DNA from: Stomoxys calcitrans | Taxonomy: Eukaryota > Arthropoda > Insecta > Diptera > Muscidae | Assembly (NCBI RefSeq): GCF_963082655.1 | Contig: NC_081554.1 | Location: forward strand, 93,254,245-93,318,244 | Direction: 5' to 3' | Length of the DNA: 64,000 nt | Shown here: positions 45,586-56,747 of the stretch, piece by piece | How the letters are laid out: every line of letters starts with the position of its first letter | How positions within the stretch are numbered: the first letter of the stretch is position 1 | Notes under the pieces: generated by a model | The model's input: only the letters and a program-made list of their open reading frames with translations | Told to the model about the DNA's origin: nothing | The model's database searches: none | Position numbers and translations under genes: made by a program

Positions 45586-46740
45586 CCCCGAAAAAAAAAA
45601 CACAAGAAAAAAGGTGAAGAAACCACGAAATTAAAGAAGAAACACCAAAAAATAAACGTGAGTGGCGCAAACGCGCAGACCAAGAGAAGTGTATGGCAAA
45701 TTGCAATAAAAACAAACCAAACAAACCCCTACGCAAATACCTAAAGAAACAATAATGCAACAAATCGGAAGAAGAAAGAAATAAAATTTAAAAAAAGAAA
45801 ACAAAACAATAAACTTGTAAAAATTATGGCCAAATTAATGCAAAGCAATCGTGCGCAATAACTTAATTTAAAGTGCTAACGAAAATTCGCATTTGTGAAA
45901 CAAGGCAAAACGTAATCAAAAAAGAAATATTTTACATAATAATCGCAATAAAATCAAATTTTGATGAAAAAAAAAATATGCAAAATTTTTTCAAAATATT
46001 TCATTATACCAAGTGTTGGTTTATAACATTTGAATCTAAAAATATGTGGGAGTGATGAAAAGCAAAACGATAAGATACTTTAAACAAGAAAAAGAGTGAA
46101 TTATTGATATTGATACCAAGGTCATCTCGACTTTTGTGATGACTATCAACATAAAAAATAAATAAAAATAAAATAGCAAACGAATTGAGCAAAGAAAATG
46201 TTGGCTATTATTTACAACTCAATGAGCCTAACCTAGAAAAATATTTAACAAAATATTTTGTGTACTTGTGCTAAAAGCGAAACTAAAACGTAAAAATTGC
46301 CTTAAATCAAAAATATACGTTGAAATTATCAAAAAAAAAAAAAAATTACTCTCACACACATACCCATGTGGCCAAAAGTTTACTTAGTACTCAAAGTGCA
46401 TGCTCCGCACCTGATGTGGATGTGTTTATGTGTTCACGTTCGGGCCAAAAAGTGAGAGTGTTTGGCAATTGTTAAACCAACCGGCCACTTTTGGAGTATC
46501 AGACGTTTTATTGAATGAAGAACAACAGCAAAAACATCGCCATCGTCGTCATAGACGTCAACAAGAAAACAAAAACAAACAACCCAATTCATAAACTGAC
46601 CAACCTCAAATTGTCTTTGTTGTGGATATACTCGTACTACGTGAATCAAGCAAGCAATGGTACAATAAGCCCAAGCTCTCTACATTAACACTTTGCGAGC
46701 CGATAGAAGTTTAAACAAATATCCTCAAAATTAATGAGTG
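45554..46740 (+). other. Candidate A-rich 5' leader of a second gene
   Basis: Sequence downstream of the predicted start site is adenine-rich on the + strand (many AAACAAAAAC blocks), free of known repeats, and has no long open frame. That is typical of long fly 5' UTRs. It may be joined to the coding exon at 50815; the donor site is not identified. Confidence 0.4.
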
Positions 46741-46821
46741 GAATGAATAACCTCGCAGAGGAAATGAATGTTGGAAAAAGTTTTTACTCTTCTTAAGAAA
46801 AAACCCAAAAAGATTTTGTGC
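46741..46821. other. Short spacer between the leader and a LINE fragment
   Basis: No feature is seen. Confidence 0.3.
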
Positions 46822-47722
46822 TTTAGGTTTGGTTAGGTCTGCTACGCAGACGATGTTATAATACTTTTAAGGGGTAAGGATCCGAACCAGCTATGCAGAA
46901 GGGCCGAAAGGGTCTTACATATAACCTATGACTGGGCTAGACCCAGAGGTCTCATTGTTAACCCAGAGAAGACTGATATATGCCTGTTTACGAGGAAGAC
47001 GAAGGTGGGCCAATTTAACGCATCACGTTTCCTCAATAAGACGATTTTGATATCTGACAAGGTCAAATATTTAGGTGTGATCTTGGACAAGAAACTGAAT
47101 TGGAAGTATCACATTTAGGAACATACTGAGAAGGCTCACAGGTGTTGTGCACTATGTAGAAGGGCCACAGGCTCGAAATGTGGCCTGAATCCAAGGAAAG
47201 TCCACGGGCTCTACAGTAGCGTGATTAGACCGATACTTACTTACGTCTGATTAGTTTGGTGTACTGCTATGGAGGAAAAGTGCAACATAAGGACCATACA
47301 ACAGGTTCAGAGAACATGTTGGCTAGGCATAGGCGAAGCGATTAGGACCATTCCCACTAGGGCACTGGAGACTATTCTAGATATCCGACCCATTGATACA
47401 CAGATTAAGTGTGAGGCAGCCCCAGCGGTTATGAGACTTAAGGCGATGGGAAAATTGATTGAGGATGGAAGCAGTTCATATCATCGTGATATAATCGAGG
47501 TGATAGGCGGCATAGGCGGAGCGATAAGGACCACGCCCAGGGCACTGGATACTATTCTAGATATCCAACCCATTGACATACAGATTAAGTGTGAGGCAGC
47601 CACTGCGGCGATGGGAGAATGGATTGAGGATGGATGCAGCTCATACCATCGTGGTATAATTGAGGCGACAATAGGGAACCTGGTAGGAAGAGGTTTCCGA
47701 TCGGATAACTTAGATGAACCTT
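46822..47722 (+). mobile_element. LINE fragment, RT active site to C-terminus, with internal duplication
   Basis: It opens at the RT active site: VCYADDVIILLRGKDPNQLC (46836-46896). Then come [34 protein letters not shown], a stop, RKVHGLYSSVIRPILTYV, and a 151-codon open stretch (47269-47724) starting MEEKCNIRTIQQVQRTC. In that stretch the segment AIRT-P-RALETILDIRPIDTQIKCEAA occurs twice, at about 47338 and 47518, about 180 bp apart. It is 5'-truncated and carries two stops. Confidence 0.85.
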
Positions 47723-47879
47723 GAGGTCGAGTGCGAGGCACTGCTGCCAACGGCACAGTCTCGGATCGACGGAAATCCTATGGGACGGCGAAAATCCTAT
47801 GGGGGCATCCAGATCGTGAGAAGACGAGGCTAATACTGAAAGGAAGCAAGAAGGAGGTCAGTATAGCTATTGGTATCAT
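47723..47879. other. Spacer after LINE fragment
   Basis: Possibly the decayed LINE tail: AAATCCTATGGG-CGGCGAAAATCCTATGGGGGC contains a short internal repeat. Nothing more is recognised. Confidence 0.3.
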
Positions 47880-47978
47880 AACGGGACACATAGGACTACG
47901 AAATATCCATTTTCGACCCTATAAAATATATATATTCGTGATCGTTCATCTGTCTGATGAAATCACGCTACAGTCTTT

Positions 47979-48713
47979 AACAAGTAAAAGCATGCTAAGT
48001 TCGGCCGGGACGAATCTTGGAAGCCCACCACCATGGATTCTGCTTAAAATTTATGCAAAATAAATTTAGTTGGAGGGCATAGTTTTATTCTACATGCCAA
48101 ACTTCTATCAAGCCCAGCAAAAATTAAAACTTACAGGAACCGAACAAGCATGGTCGAGGAACCAGTTTACATGGGATCTATATCAGGTTATAAACTGATT
48201 TTGACCGTATTTGACACAGTTGCTGAAAGTCGTAACAGAACACTGCATGCAACATTTCAGCCAAATCGGGAGATCGGTTTATATGGGAGCTGTATCAGGT
48301 TATAGACCGATTTAGATCGTACGAATAAGAAGTAAAAGAAGTCTTAACAGAACACCACGTGCAAAATTTCATCCAAATCAGACAAAAATTGCGGCTTCCA
48401 GGGGCTCAAGAAGTCAAATCGGGAGATCGGTTTATATGGGAGCTATATCTAAATCTGAACTGATATAGCCCATTTGCAATCCCCAGCGACCTACATCAGT
48501 ATTAAGTATGTGTGCAACATTTCAAGATGCTAGCTTTACGTGTTCGACCTCTATCGTGATTTCGGCAGACGGACGGACAGACATGGCTAAATCGATTCAG
48601 AGCGTCGAGACGATCAAGAATATATATACTCTATGGGGTCTTACACTAATATTTCGTGGTGTTACAAAAGGAATGGCTAGATTACTATAACCCCATCCTA
48701 TGGTGGTGGGAAT
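47979..48713 (-). mobile_element. S1 DINE-1-like element nested in an S2 element
   Basis: It runs from AACAAGTAAAAGCATGCTAAGTTCGGCCGGGACGAATCTT to CCCCATCCTATGGTGGTGGGAATAAA, with a GACGGACGGACAGACATGG tract and the core TCAAGAATATATATACTCTATGGGG. Both termini are intact and in opposite orientation to the host. Confidence 0.85.
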
Positions 48714-48802
48714 AAAAACAGAGATATTGAGCTGAAACTTTGCACAGATTCTTTTTTTTTTTGTCCATAGGCAGGCATAAGGTCGAATATCGGCCAATAA
48801 AA

Positions 48803-48948
48803 GGTCTATATTGCAGCTATATCCAAATCTGGACCGATATGAGCCAAGAAGGATGTCGAGTGGCCTAACTTAGTGAGTTATGTTAGGCCACTCGACATCC
48901 TTCTTGGCCCATATCGGTCCAGATTTGGATATAGCTACAATATAGACC
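48803..48948. repeat. 67-bp-arm inverted repeat (hairpin)
   Basis: Arms 48803-48869 and 48882-48948 are reverse complements with two mismatches, separated by a 12-bp spacer (TTAGTGAGTTAT). The arms are the segment of an S2 monomer from GGTCTATATTG through CCAAATCTGGACCGATATG to GGCCTAAC, so one monomer has been duplicated in inverse orientation. Confidence 0.96.
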
Positions 48949-49436
48949 GATCTATCGATTTAAGGTCTTGAGCCCATAAAAGGAGTATTTTTTTTGTCCG
49001 ATTTCGCTGAAATTAAGGACAGTGCGTTGTGTTAGGCCCCTCGATATACTTCTTAAAGATGACCCAGATCGGTCCAAATTTGGATATAGGTGCCATATTG
49101 ACCGATTTCTCGATTTAAGTTCTTGATTCAATAAAAGGCGCATTTGTTATCCAATTTCGCTGAATTTGACATTGTGGCTTATGTAAGGTTTTTCGACTTC
49201 CGTGTCCTATATGGTTCAGATCGGTCTATATTTGGATATAGATACCAAAAATATCAATATTGAACCAAAATTGAACAGTGACTTATACCACTCAATGTCC
49301 GTGCCAAATTTGGTCCCAATCGGACCATATTTGGATATATTTATTATTTTTCACCGAATTATAATGAAAGGTGGTTTACCCGAGGTGGTGGGTATCGAAA
49401 TTTCGGCCGCGCCGAACTTAATGCCTTTTTACTTGT

Positions 49437-50084
49437 CATACATGATTTGGAGTCGTGAAAAAATTTGCATGATTTTTCTGCAAAAAAATGTCTACATCTG
49501 ATTGGTCAGTTAAAGGTTATACAGTTTCGAAGTCAAAAATGTGAACAAATTTTATTTTTGCATTTATTGGTCAAAAGTATTTCTATGGATTAGTCTTTAT
49601 TGAAAAAACGTCATCAAATACCTTAATTTTTTTCTTTTTTTTTGTGAAGAGCACATATTGTAGATGCGTTTTAAGTGAATTTGAACATGATATGTCGATT
49701 TAAACGGGTGCTATATGTACTCCAAAATAGGCAAATTTTTTATTAAAAAATTAGATAAACTCTCGAGTTCTCAAATTTCAAAGACCAGATCCCCGATTTG
49801 GGTTTATATTTTTTTTACTACACTTGTCCCCTAAACCCAAGCAAACAATTTTTTGCACCTAACAATATTTGTAGCCTCCACAGCAAATGTACCAAAAAGT
49901 GCCGATTTTGAAATTGTCTTTACCCGGAAGGGGTATTTTGAGGGTTCTTGTAAAACCAATTTAGGCAGAATTTATTTTTGGTGCTTTTAAGACACAACTA
50001 GTTGCAAAATTCAAAAAGAGTTATTAAGATATCTCTTTTTTTTTATTTTTTTTTTCTTTAAAATTTTTGCAACCTGTATCAGAA
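49437..50084. other. AT-rich intergenic sequence
   Basis: Long T-runs and no recognisable feature. Confidence 0.4.
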
Positions 50085-50309
50085 CATGATGTAGCTCCGA
50101 TATAAACCGATCTGCCGATTTTACTTCTTGAATCGCTAGAGGGCGAATTTTAATCCGATTTGATTAAAATCCATCGGGTTTCTTGTTACGATCTCACCTT
50201 ATAGTTTCCTCTTTAAAAGAGAAACCCTGCAAAGAACTTGACAAATGCGATTAATGGTAGAGGGTATATAAGATTCGGCCCAGCCGAACTTAACACGTAT
50301 TTACTTTAC
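50085..50309 (+). mobile_element. DINE-1-like S1 3'-end fragment
   Basis: TGTAGCTCCGATATAAACCGATCTGCCGATTTTACTTCTTGAATC leads to GCGATTAATGGTAGAGGGTATATAAGATTCGGCCCAGCCGAACTTAACACG and TATTTACTT. Only one monomer is left. Confidence 0.8.
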
Positions 50310-50608
50310 TCAATTAAAGATATTGTGAACAAGTCCTTTCTTGGCCCGCACAGTGTTAACGAAATGAAACGACACCGCAAGATAACATCGCGTATAAAAA
50401 TACCTAACAACCCACAAACCAAACTTGTTTTGTGCTCTCAACAAAGCCGAGTTGGAATGGTTACAAAACAAAGCCTGTAAAACTTGGCCAGTGTTTCAAC
50501 ATGCCACATGTTGCACATCTATGAAACACAACCGCAAATATGAAACAGGTTTAGTTTAACCCACTTTTTAAGTTTTTGCTCCCCTCGTCGCCTGCTTTTA
50601 ACTCTTAG

Positions 50609-51040
50609 CAAATGTGAACAACCTTTTGAGACAAGTATAGAGTTAATAGTTGGTCTAAACAAACCTCCATTGCCTTGGTAACAAAGGCAACTTTCCATTT
50701 CAGAACAGGCGTGGCTGTGTGAGGACTTCTAACAAAGCCGGTTCTACATGTGACGTAATATTTCCCTCCATCGCTGGCTCTCCCAACAAAAGTGACCTTA
50801 ATAAATGCACTATAATGCAGTTGAATCTGTTTCCCAAATTCCATTCTGATCATCGTCATCCTCATCACCACCAGCAACAGCAGTCAAATCAACAGTGTCA
50901 TCATCAATCAAGCGAATGGCATCAAACAAATCACACGCGTCCGCATCATTGTGGGCGCCATCAACGCGGTCATTATGCTACTTCCACCAGTTGGATAGTG
51001 CCGGCAGCATTAACTGTGCTGCTGCTGTTTCTAGCCCAAT
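50609..51040 (+). other. Candidate exon containing a leader and first coding segment
   Basis: A pyrimidine-rich tract (TTTTTGCTCCCCTCGTCGCCTGCTTTTAACTCTTAG) ends at 50608 and could be the acceptor. The donor is AAT|GTAAGT at 51041. The 5' part, 50609-50814, has several ATG-stop short frames and would be untranslated. Confidence 0.45.
50815..51040 (+). CDS. First coding exon of an unidentified secreted or membrane protein (3'-partial)
   Basis: The ATG at 50815 opens 75 codons plus one base up to the perfect donor GTAAGT at 51041. The N-terminal part is His/Gln/Ser-rich (KFHSDHRHPHHHQQQQSNQQ), with low complexity typical of fly N-terminal extensions. It is followed by TSTSWIVPAALTVLLLFLAQ, a hydrophobic helix at residues about 55-75 that fits a signal peptide or signal anchor. 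The exon lies about 5.3 kb downstream of the predicted promoter at 45554, so it may be exon 2 of that gene. Later exons are not seen before the window end. Many fly cell-surface proteins begin this way. I do not assign a family. Confidence 0.55.
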
Positions 51041-52590
51041 GTAAGTATTAGAGCTTGTTTAGTATTTTTCGCTATTGACTATTTCTTTATTGGCTGGCCA
51101 TTTGAAGCCAAATTTTGTTTTGGAATTTTGTACCTATCTCGTAGAAAACCGGTTTCGCTTTGGACTTTTGAAATTTGTGGCTTCAACGCGCAACGCTTGC
51201 GCCCAACACAACACAACACAACATCTATGTCGACCTGCACACATAAAGAGTCAAGGTCGTTGAAGCGTTGTTTATGCATTCATAGGAGTTTTTATACTGA
51301 AAGCGAACTTTGCCTGCTACTATTTAAGAATAATCGCTGTGTTGTCTACAGCTCTGAGGTTAAAACAAATCAGAATAATGGCGAATTTGTTTGTGGAATA
51401 GCCAGAGCCAGCCAAGGCTCAGATAATAATTAACAAATTTGAACAATTTATTCAGATATACGACTGTGCATGATTCGTTTGTCGAGGTCAGTTTTGGATG
51501 ATGATTGAAATCATCTTCAAACAGCATAAATTGTTGAGTGTCAATTGAATATTTATATCAAGCTTAGGGCCATGTGTCCTTAGAAGATAGCTAACATGGC
51601 TTAGATCATTTTCAAGGTATGGTATTCCCAAGCATTAAGTCTTTTTATTGGCTTATTTATTTGTGGTCTTATTAATGAGAATTTAATGATCTTATTGTAT
51701 TTTTAATGACCTTTGTTTAGTTCCAAATGCGATTAAACCAAATGCGATTACCCATCACAACACCTAATATGTGGTAGTAATAAACTCATCGTTATCAGCC
51801 AAACCAAATGAATTGCATGATGGTATGGCTTGATATTTTGGACTTATCCAACTTTACCTTGCAGTGGGCTCATTAAAATTTCAAATAAAAATTATGATTA
51901 AGTTATTGCAATTTAAATGAGATTTTTTTGCATTTCTTGCAAATTTAAGTTACTTAACTCACTGCTATGCGAAATTGTCAATTAAGGATTAAATGTGTAA
52001 TCCATTTGCAGTAAGACTATAATTTATTCATGCAGACTCTTGCACCCAATTAATTAACGAAATCCAGATGGACAAGTGGATGTTTGTAAATGGCGAAAGA
52101 TGCATAAAAAGTGCAAGGCAAAGATATTAAATTGAATTAAATAAAAATGATGTAAGCTGGCCGAACATTGAATACGTACAATCATCTTTTTGTGTCCATC
52201 ATCATGGTTGAGTAATGTCAAGCAACGCGCGCCTGGCGCCCGTAGTTGGCAGCCGCTTCACTCGGAAACCCTGGGCACATGGCGTTCTTCCAACAAAGAG
52301 ATGAAATAAGAGAGTAAATAAATAAATAAACAGTAGTTCCGCCATGCTAGCCTCTCCAGGCCCTTAGAGAAGTCCAGAATGACAAAAGGTTCGAATGTCT
52401 GTAGAGATTTAGAGAGAAAAAAAGGTACAGTCGGTCCTCGATTATCCGGGTTGCTCGGAACCGGAGACATTACGGATAATTGATATTGCAGATAATGGAG
52501 TCAAATTGTTTTGCAGCTTTAAACATATTTTTAATTAAAAACTGCGTTGATTTATACTTTTACGAAATAACATTCAACTGTGGTGGTTTT
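51041..52590. other. Probable intron, low in repeats
   Basis: It is mostly unique AT-rich sequence. At about 52429, TACAGTCGGTCCTCGATTATCCGG and, inverted nearby, CATTACGGATAATTGATATTGCAGATAATGG resemble a decayed pogo/Tigger-type end. The nested open frames at 51075-51433 have no support. Confidence 0.45.
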
Positions 52591-53386
52591 TATACCCTCT
52601 ATCATAGGATGGGGGTATACTAATTTCGTCATTCTGTTTGTAACTACTCGAAATAATCGTCTGAGACTCCATAAAGTATATATATTCTTGATCATCATGA
52701 CATTTTATGTCGATCTAGCAATGTCCGTCTGTCCTTCCGCCTGTCTGTCGAAAGCACGCTAACTTCCGAAGGAGTAAAGCTAGCCACTTTAAAATTAGTG
52801 AAGGTGGTTGGGATTGTGAATGGGCCATATCGGTTCATGTTTTTACATAGCTGCCATATAAACCGATCTTGGATCTTGACTTCCTGAGTAACTAGAGGGC
52901 TAAAATTTTATCCGATTTGCCTGAAGAAGTATTTTGTTATGATTTCCAACAACTGTGCCATATATGGTTCAAATCAGTCCATAACCTCATATAGCTGCCA
53001 TATAAACCGATCTGGGATCTTGACTTCTTGAGCCTCTAGAGGTCGCAATTAATACACGATTTGTCTAAAATTTTATACGACGGTCTAAATCGGTCTATAG
53101 CCTGATACAGCTTCCATATAAACCGATCTCTCTATTTTACTTCTTGAGCCCCAAAGGGCGCAATTCTTATTCGAATTGGCTGAAATTTTACACTGGTCTC
53201 CAACATAAAATTTAATTCTGGTCCGAATTGGACCATAACTTGATATCGCTCTAATAGCAGAGCAAATCTTTTCCTTTATCCTTTTTTGCCTAAGAAGAGA
53301 TGCCGGGAAAGAACTCGACAAATGCGATCTATGGTGGAGAGTGTGTAAGATTCGGCCCGGCCGAACTTAGCACGCTTTTACTTGTT
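52591..53386 (+). mobile_element. S1 DINE-1-like element with both ends
   Basis: It runs from TATACCCTCTATCATAGGATGGGGGTATAC through the core CCATAAAGTATATATATTCTTGATCATCATGAC and about three monomers to GATTCGGCCCGGCCGAACTTAGCACGC then TTTTACTTGTT. The final TT is shared with the next element. Confidence 0.9.
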
Positions 53387-55222
53387 ATACCCACCACTGA
53401 AGGATGGGGGTATATTCATTTTGTCATTCCGTTTGCAACACATCGAAATATCCATTTCCGACCCTATAAAGTATATATATTCTTGATCAGCGTAAAAATC
53501 TAAGACGATCTAGACATGTCCGTCCGTATGTCCGTCTGTCCGTCTGTCTGTTGAAATCACGCCACAGCCTTTAAAAATAGAGATATTGAGCTGAAACTTT
53601 GCACAGACTCTTTTTTTGTCCATAAGCAGGTTAAGTTCGAAGATGGGCTATATCGGACTATATCTTGATATAGCCCCCATATAGACCGATCGGCCGATTT
53701 AGGGTCTTAGGCCCATAAAAGCCACATTTATTATCCGATTTTGCTGAAATTTGGGGCAGTGAGTTGTGTTAGGCCCTTCGACATCCTCCGTCAATTTGGC
53801 TCAGATCGGTCTAGATTTGGATATAGCTGCCATATAGACCTATATGCCAATTTAGGGTCTTAGGCCCATAAAAGCCACATTTATTATCCGATTTTGCTGA
53901 AATTTGGGGCAGTGAGTTGTGTTAGGCCCTTCGACATCCTCCGTGAATTTGGCTCAGATCGGTTCTGATTTGGATATAGCTGCCATATAGACCGATCATC
54001 CGATTTAGGGTCTAAGTCCCATAAAAGCCACATTTATTATCCGATTTCGCTGAAATTTAGGACAGTGAGTTGTGTTAGCCCCTTCGACATCCTCCGTGAA
54101 TTTGGCTCAGATCGGTCCAGATTTGGATATAGCTGTCATATAGACCGATCATCCGATTTAGGGTCTAAGTCCCATAAAAGCCACATTTATTATCCGATTT
54201 TGCTGAAATTCGGGACAGTGAGTTACGTTAGGCCCTTCGACATCCTCCGTCAATTTGGCTCAGATCGGTTCAGATTTGGATATAGCTGCCATATAGACCT
54301 ATATGCCAATTTAGGGTCTTAGGCCCATAAAAGCCACATTTATTATCCGATTTTGCTGAAATTTAGGACAGTGAGTTGTGTTAGGCCCTTCGACATCCTC
54401 CGTGAATTTGGCTCAGATCGGTCCAGATTTGGATATAGCTGACATATAGACCGATCATCCGATTTAGGGTCTAAGTCCCATAAAAGCCACATTTATTATC
54501 CGATCTTGCTGAAATTTGGGACAGTGAGTTGTGTTATGCCTTTCGACATCTTTCTTCAATTTGGCCCAGATCGGTTCAGATTTGGATATAGCTGCCATAT
54601 AGACCGATTTCTTGATTTATGGTTTTGGGCCCATAAAATGCTTATATATTATCCGATGTCGCCAAAATTTGGGACAGTGAGTTAAGTTAAACCCCTTGAC
54701 ATACTTCTGCAATATCGCACAGATCGGTTCAGATTTGGATATAGCTGCCATATTGACCGATATCTACGTTTTAGGTTTTGGGGCCATAAAAGACGCATTT
54801 ATTGTCCGATGTCGCTGAAATTTGAGACAGTGAGTTTGGTTAGGCTCTTCGAAGTCCTTCTTCAATTTTGCCCAGATCGGTCGAGATTTGAATATAGCTG
54901 CCATATAGACCGATTTCGCGATTTAAGGTCTTGGCCCCATAAAAGGCGCATTTATAATCCGATTTCACTGAAATTTGGCACAGTGACTTATGTTAGGCTT
55001 TTCGACATCCGTGTCGTATATGGTTCAGATCGGTTTATTTTTAGATATAGCTAGTGTACTTTTAGTATTTGGTCCAAATCGGAACATATTTTGATATAAC
55101 TGATATGGGACATAAGGTATGAAATTTCCACCGAATTTTGATGAAAGGTGGTTTACATATATTCCCGAGGTGGTGGGTATCCAAAGTTCGGCCCGGCCGA
55201 ACTTAACGCCTTTTTACTTGTT
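53386..55222 (+). mobile_element. Long S2 DINE-1-like element with 153-bp array
   Basis: It starts TTATACCCACCACTGAAGGATGGGGGTATATTC and has the core CGACCCTATAAAGTATATATATTC, a CGTATGTCCGTCTGTCCGTC stretch and about nine monomers. It ends CCGAGGTGGTGGGTATCCAAAGTTCGGCCCGGCCGAACTTAACG-CCTTTTTACTTGTT. It begins exactly where the S1 element ends, in the same orientation. Confidence 0.92.
53645..55060. repeat. 153-bp monomer array with 459-bp higher-order period
   Basis: The GGCTCAG/GGCCCAG anchors lie at 53798, 53951, 54104, 54257, 54410 and 54563, each 153 bp apart. Units 1 and 4 share GACCTATATGCCAATTTAGGG and TCTTAGG. Units 2, 3 and 5 share GACCGATCATCCGATTTAGGG and TCTAAGT. This gives a trimeric repeat of 459 bp. 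Units near the 3' end diverge. Confidence 0.92.
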
Positions 55223-55381
55223 TTTTTTTCCTAATACTTATTAAAATTATTAATAGAAAAATTAAAGAAGTGTAATTAAAACATGTATAGATAGTCTCCC
55301 CTAAAGATACTTTCGGGAAAATTATATCATCATCAAATTCATCTGAATTATTTTCCCCATGAGTCTTATCTGTGGCATTTT

Positions 55382-56383
55382 TATACCCTCCACCATAGGT
55401 TGGGGGTATACTAATTTCGTCATTCTGTTTGTAACTCCTCGAAATATTCGTCTAAGACCCCATAAAGTATAAATATTCTTGATCGTCATGACATTTAAAG
55501 TAGAACTAGCCATGTCCGTCCGTCTGTCTGTCGAAAGCACGCTAGCTTTCGAAGGAGTAAAGCTAGCCGCTTGAAATTTTACAAAAATACTTCTTATTGG
55601 GTTGGGATTGTAAATGGGCTATATCGGTCCACTTTTTGATATAGCTGCCATATAAACCGATCTGGGATCTTGACTTCTTGAACCTCTAGAGGACACAATT
55701 CTTATCCGATTTGGCTGAAATTTAGCATGACGTGTTTTGTTATGACTTATGACGACAACTGTGCTAAGAAAAGTTCAAATCGGTCCATAATCTGATATAG
55801 CTGCCATATAAACCGATCTTGGGTCTTGGCTTCTTGAGCCTCTACAGGGAGCAATTCCTATCCAATTTGACTGAAATATTGCATGACGTGTTTTATTATG
55901 ACTTCCAACAACTGTATTAAGAATAGTCCAAATCGGTCCATAACCTGATATAGCTGCCATATAAACCGATCTGGCGTCTTGACTTCTTGAGCCACTAGAG
56001 GGCGCAATTCTCATCCGATTTTCAACGGCTTCTCTCATGACCTTTAACATACCTGTCGAAAATGACATGAATCAGTTTATAGCCTAATGCAGCTCATCTA
56101 TAATCCAATCTCCCTATTTTACTTTTTCAGCCCATAAAGTGCCAATTCTTCCTAGATTTGGCTGAAATTTTACACATTGACTTCTACTATGGTCTCCAAT
56201 ATTTAATTCAATTATGGTCCGAAATGAACCATAACTTGATATTGTTCCAATAACATAGCAATTATTTTCTTTTTTCCTTGTTTGCCTAAAAAGAGATACC
56301 GTGCAAAGAACTCGACAAATGCGATCCATGGTGGAGGTTATATAAGATTCGACCCGGCCGAACTTATCACGCTCTTACTTGTT
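55382..56383 (+). mobile_element. S1 DINE-1-like element with both ends
   Basis: It runs from TATACCCTCCACCATAGGTTGGGGGTATAC and CCCATAAAGTATAAATATTCTTGATCGTCATGAC through about four monomers to CCATGGTGGAGGTTATATAAGATTCGACCCGGCCGAACTTATCACG then CTCTTACTTGTT. Confidence 0.9.
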
Positions 56384-56747
56384 AAATCTACTCTTTTCAT
56401 TCCGGTTATATTAATTTTCTGGGCAGAGCTACTTGCTTAACTCTTTCTGTAAAACTGCAGAACTAACACACTACCAGGCATCATCAATTGACCAAAGTGT
56501 TTTCTTGATGTTAAATCTTTCATTCATATCTACTGTTTGACGTGACTAGTCTTTGCACAATACTTGTGCTATAATGCCTTCGCAGGTCCAAAGATTTTTT
56601 TGTACGCTTAAGTTCAAAACTCATTCCCTCCAACCACTTCTCCCTCCGGTAGGGTTCTTTAAGAAAAATTTATGAGTTGAGCAAATGAGCTTACCTATGG
56701 GTATATGATAATACATTTTTCATCCCACAAGTACAAATTATTTCTGT
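56384..56747. other. Unassigned spacer before LINE remnant
   Basis: No feature is seen. Confidence 0.35.

Larger units (their letters stand above)
47880..49436 (+). mobile_element. S2 DINE-1-like element containing a nested S1 copy
   Basis: The start, CATAGGACTACGAAATATCC with CGACCCTATAAAATATATATATTCGTGATC, is a degraded S2 5' region. The text breaks off at CACGCTACAGTCTTT (47978) and resumes at 48714 with AAAACAGAGATATTGAGCTGAAACTTTGCACAGA, which is contiguous in the copy at 53560-53610. The element ends GTGGTGGGTATCGAAATTTCGGCCGCGCCGAACTTAATGCC then TTTTTACTTGT. Confidence 0.85.

Noticed and set aside
54065..55054. Open frames of about 80 codons with a repeating 51-residue pattern
   Set aside because: The 153-bp monomer is a multiple of 3, so a frame that is open in one unit stays open in the next. 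Each spans only 1-2 units and lacks a consistent start; the same holds at 31208-31444 on the minus strand.
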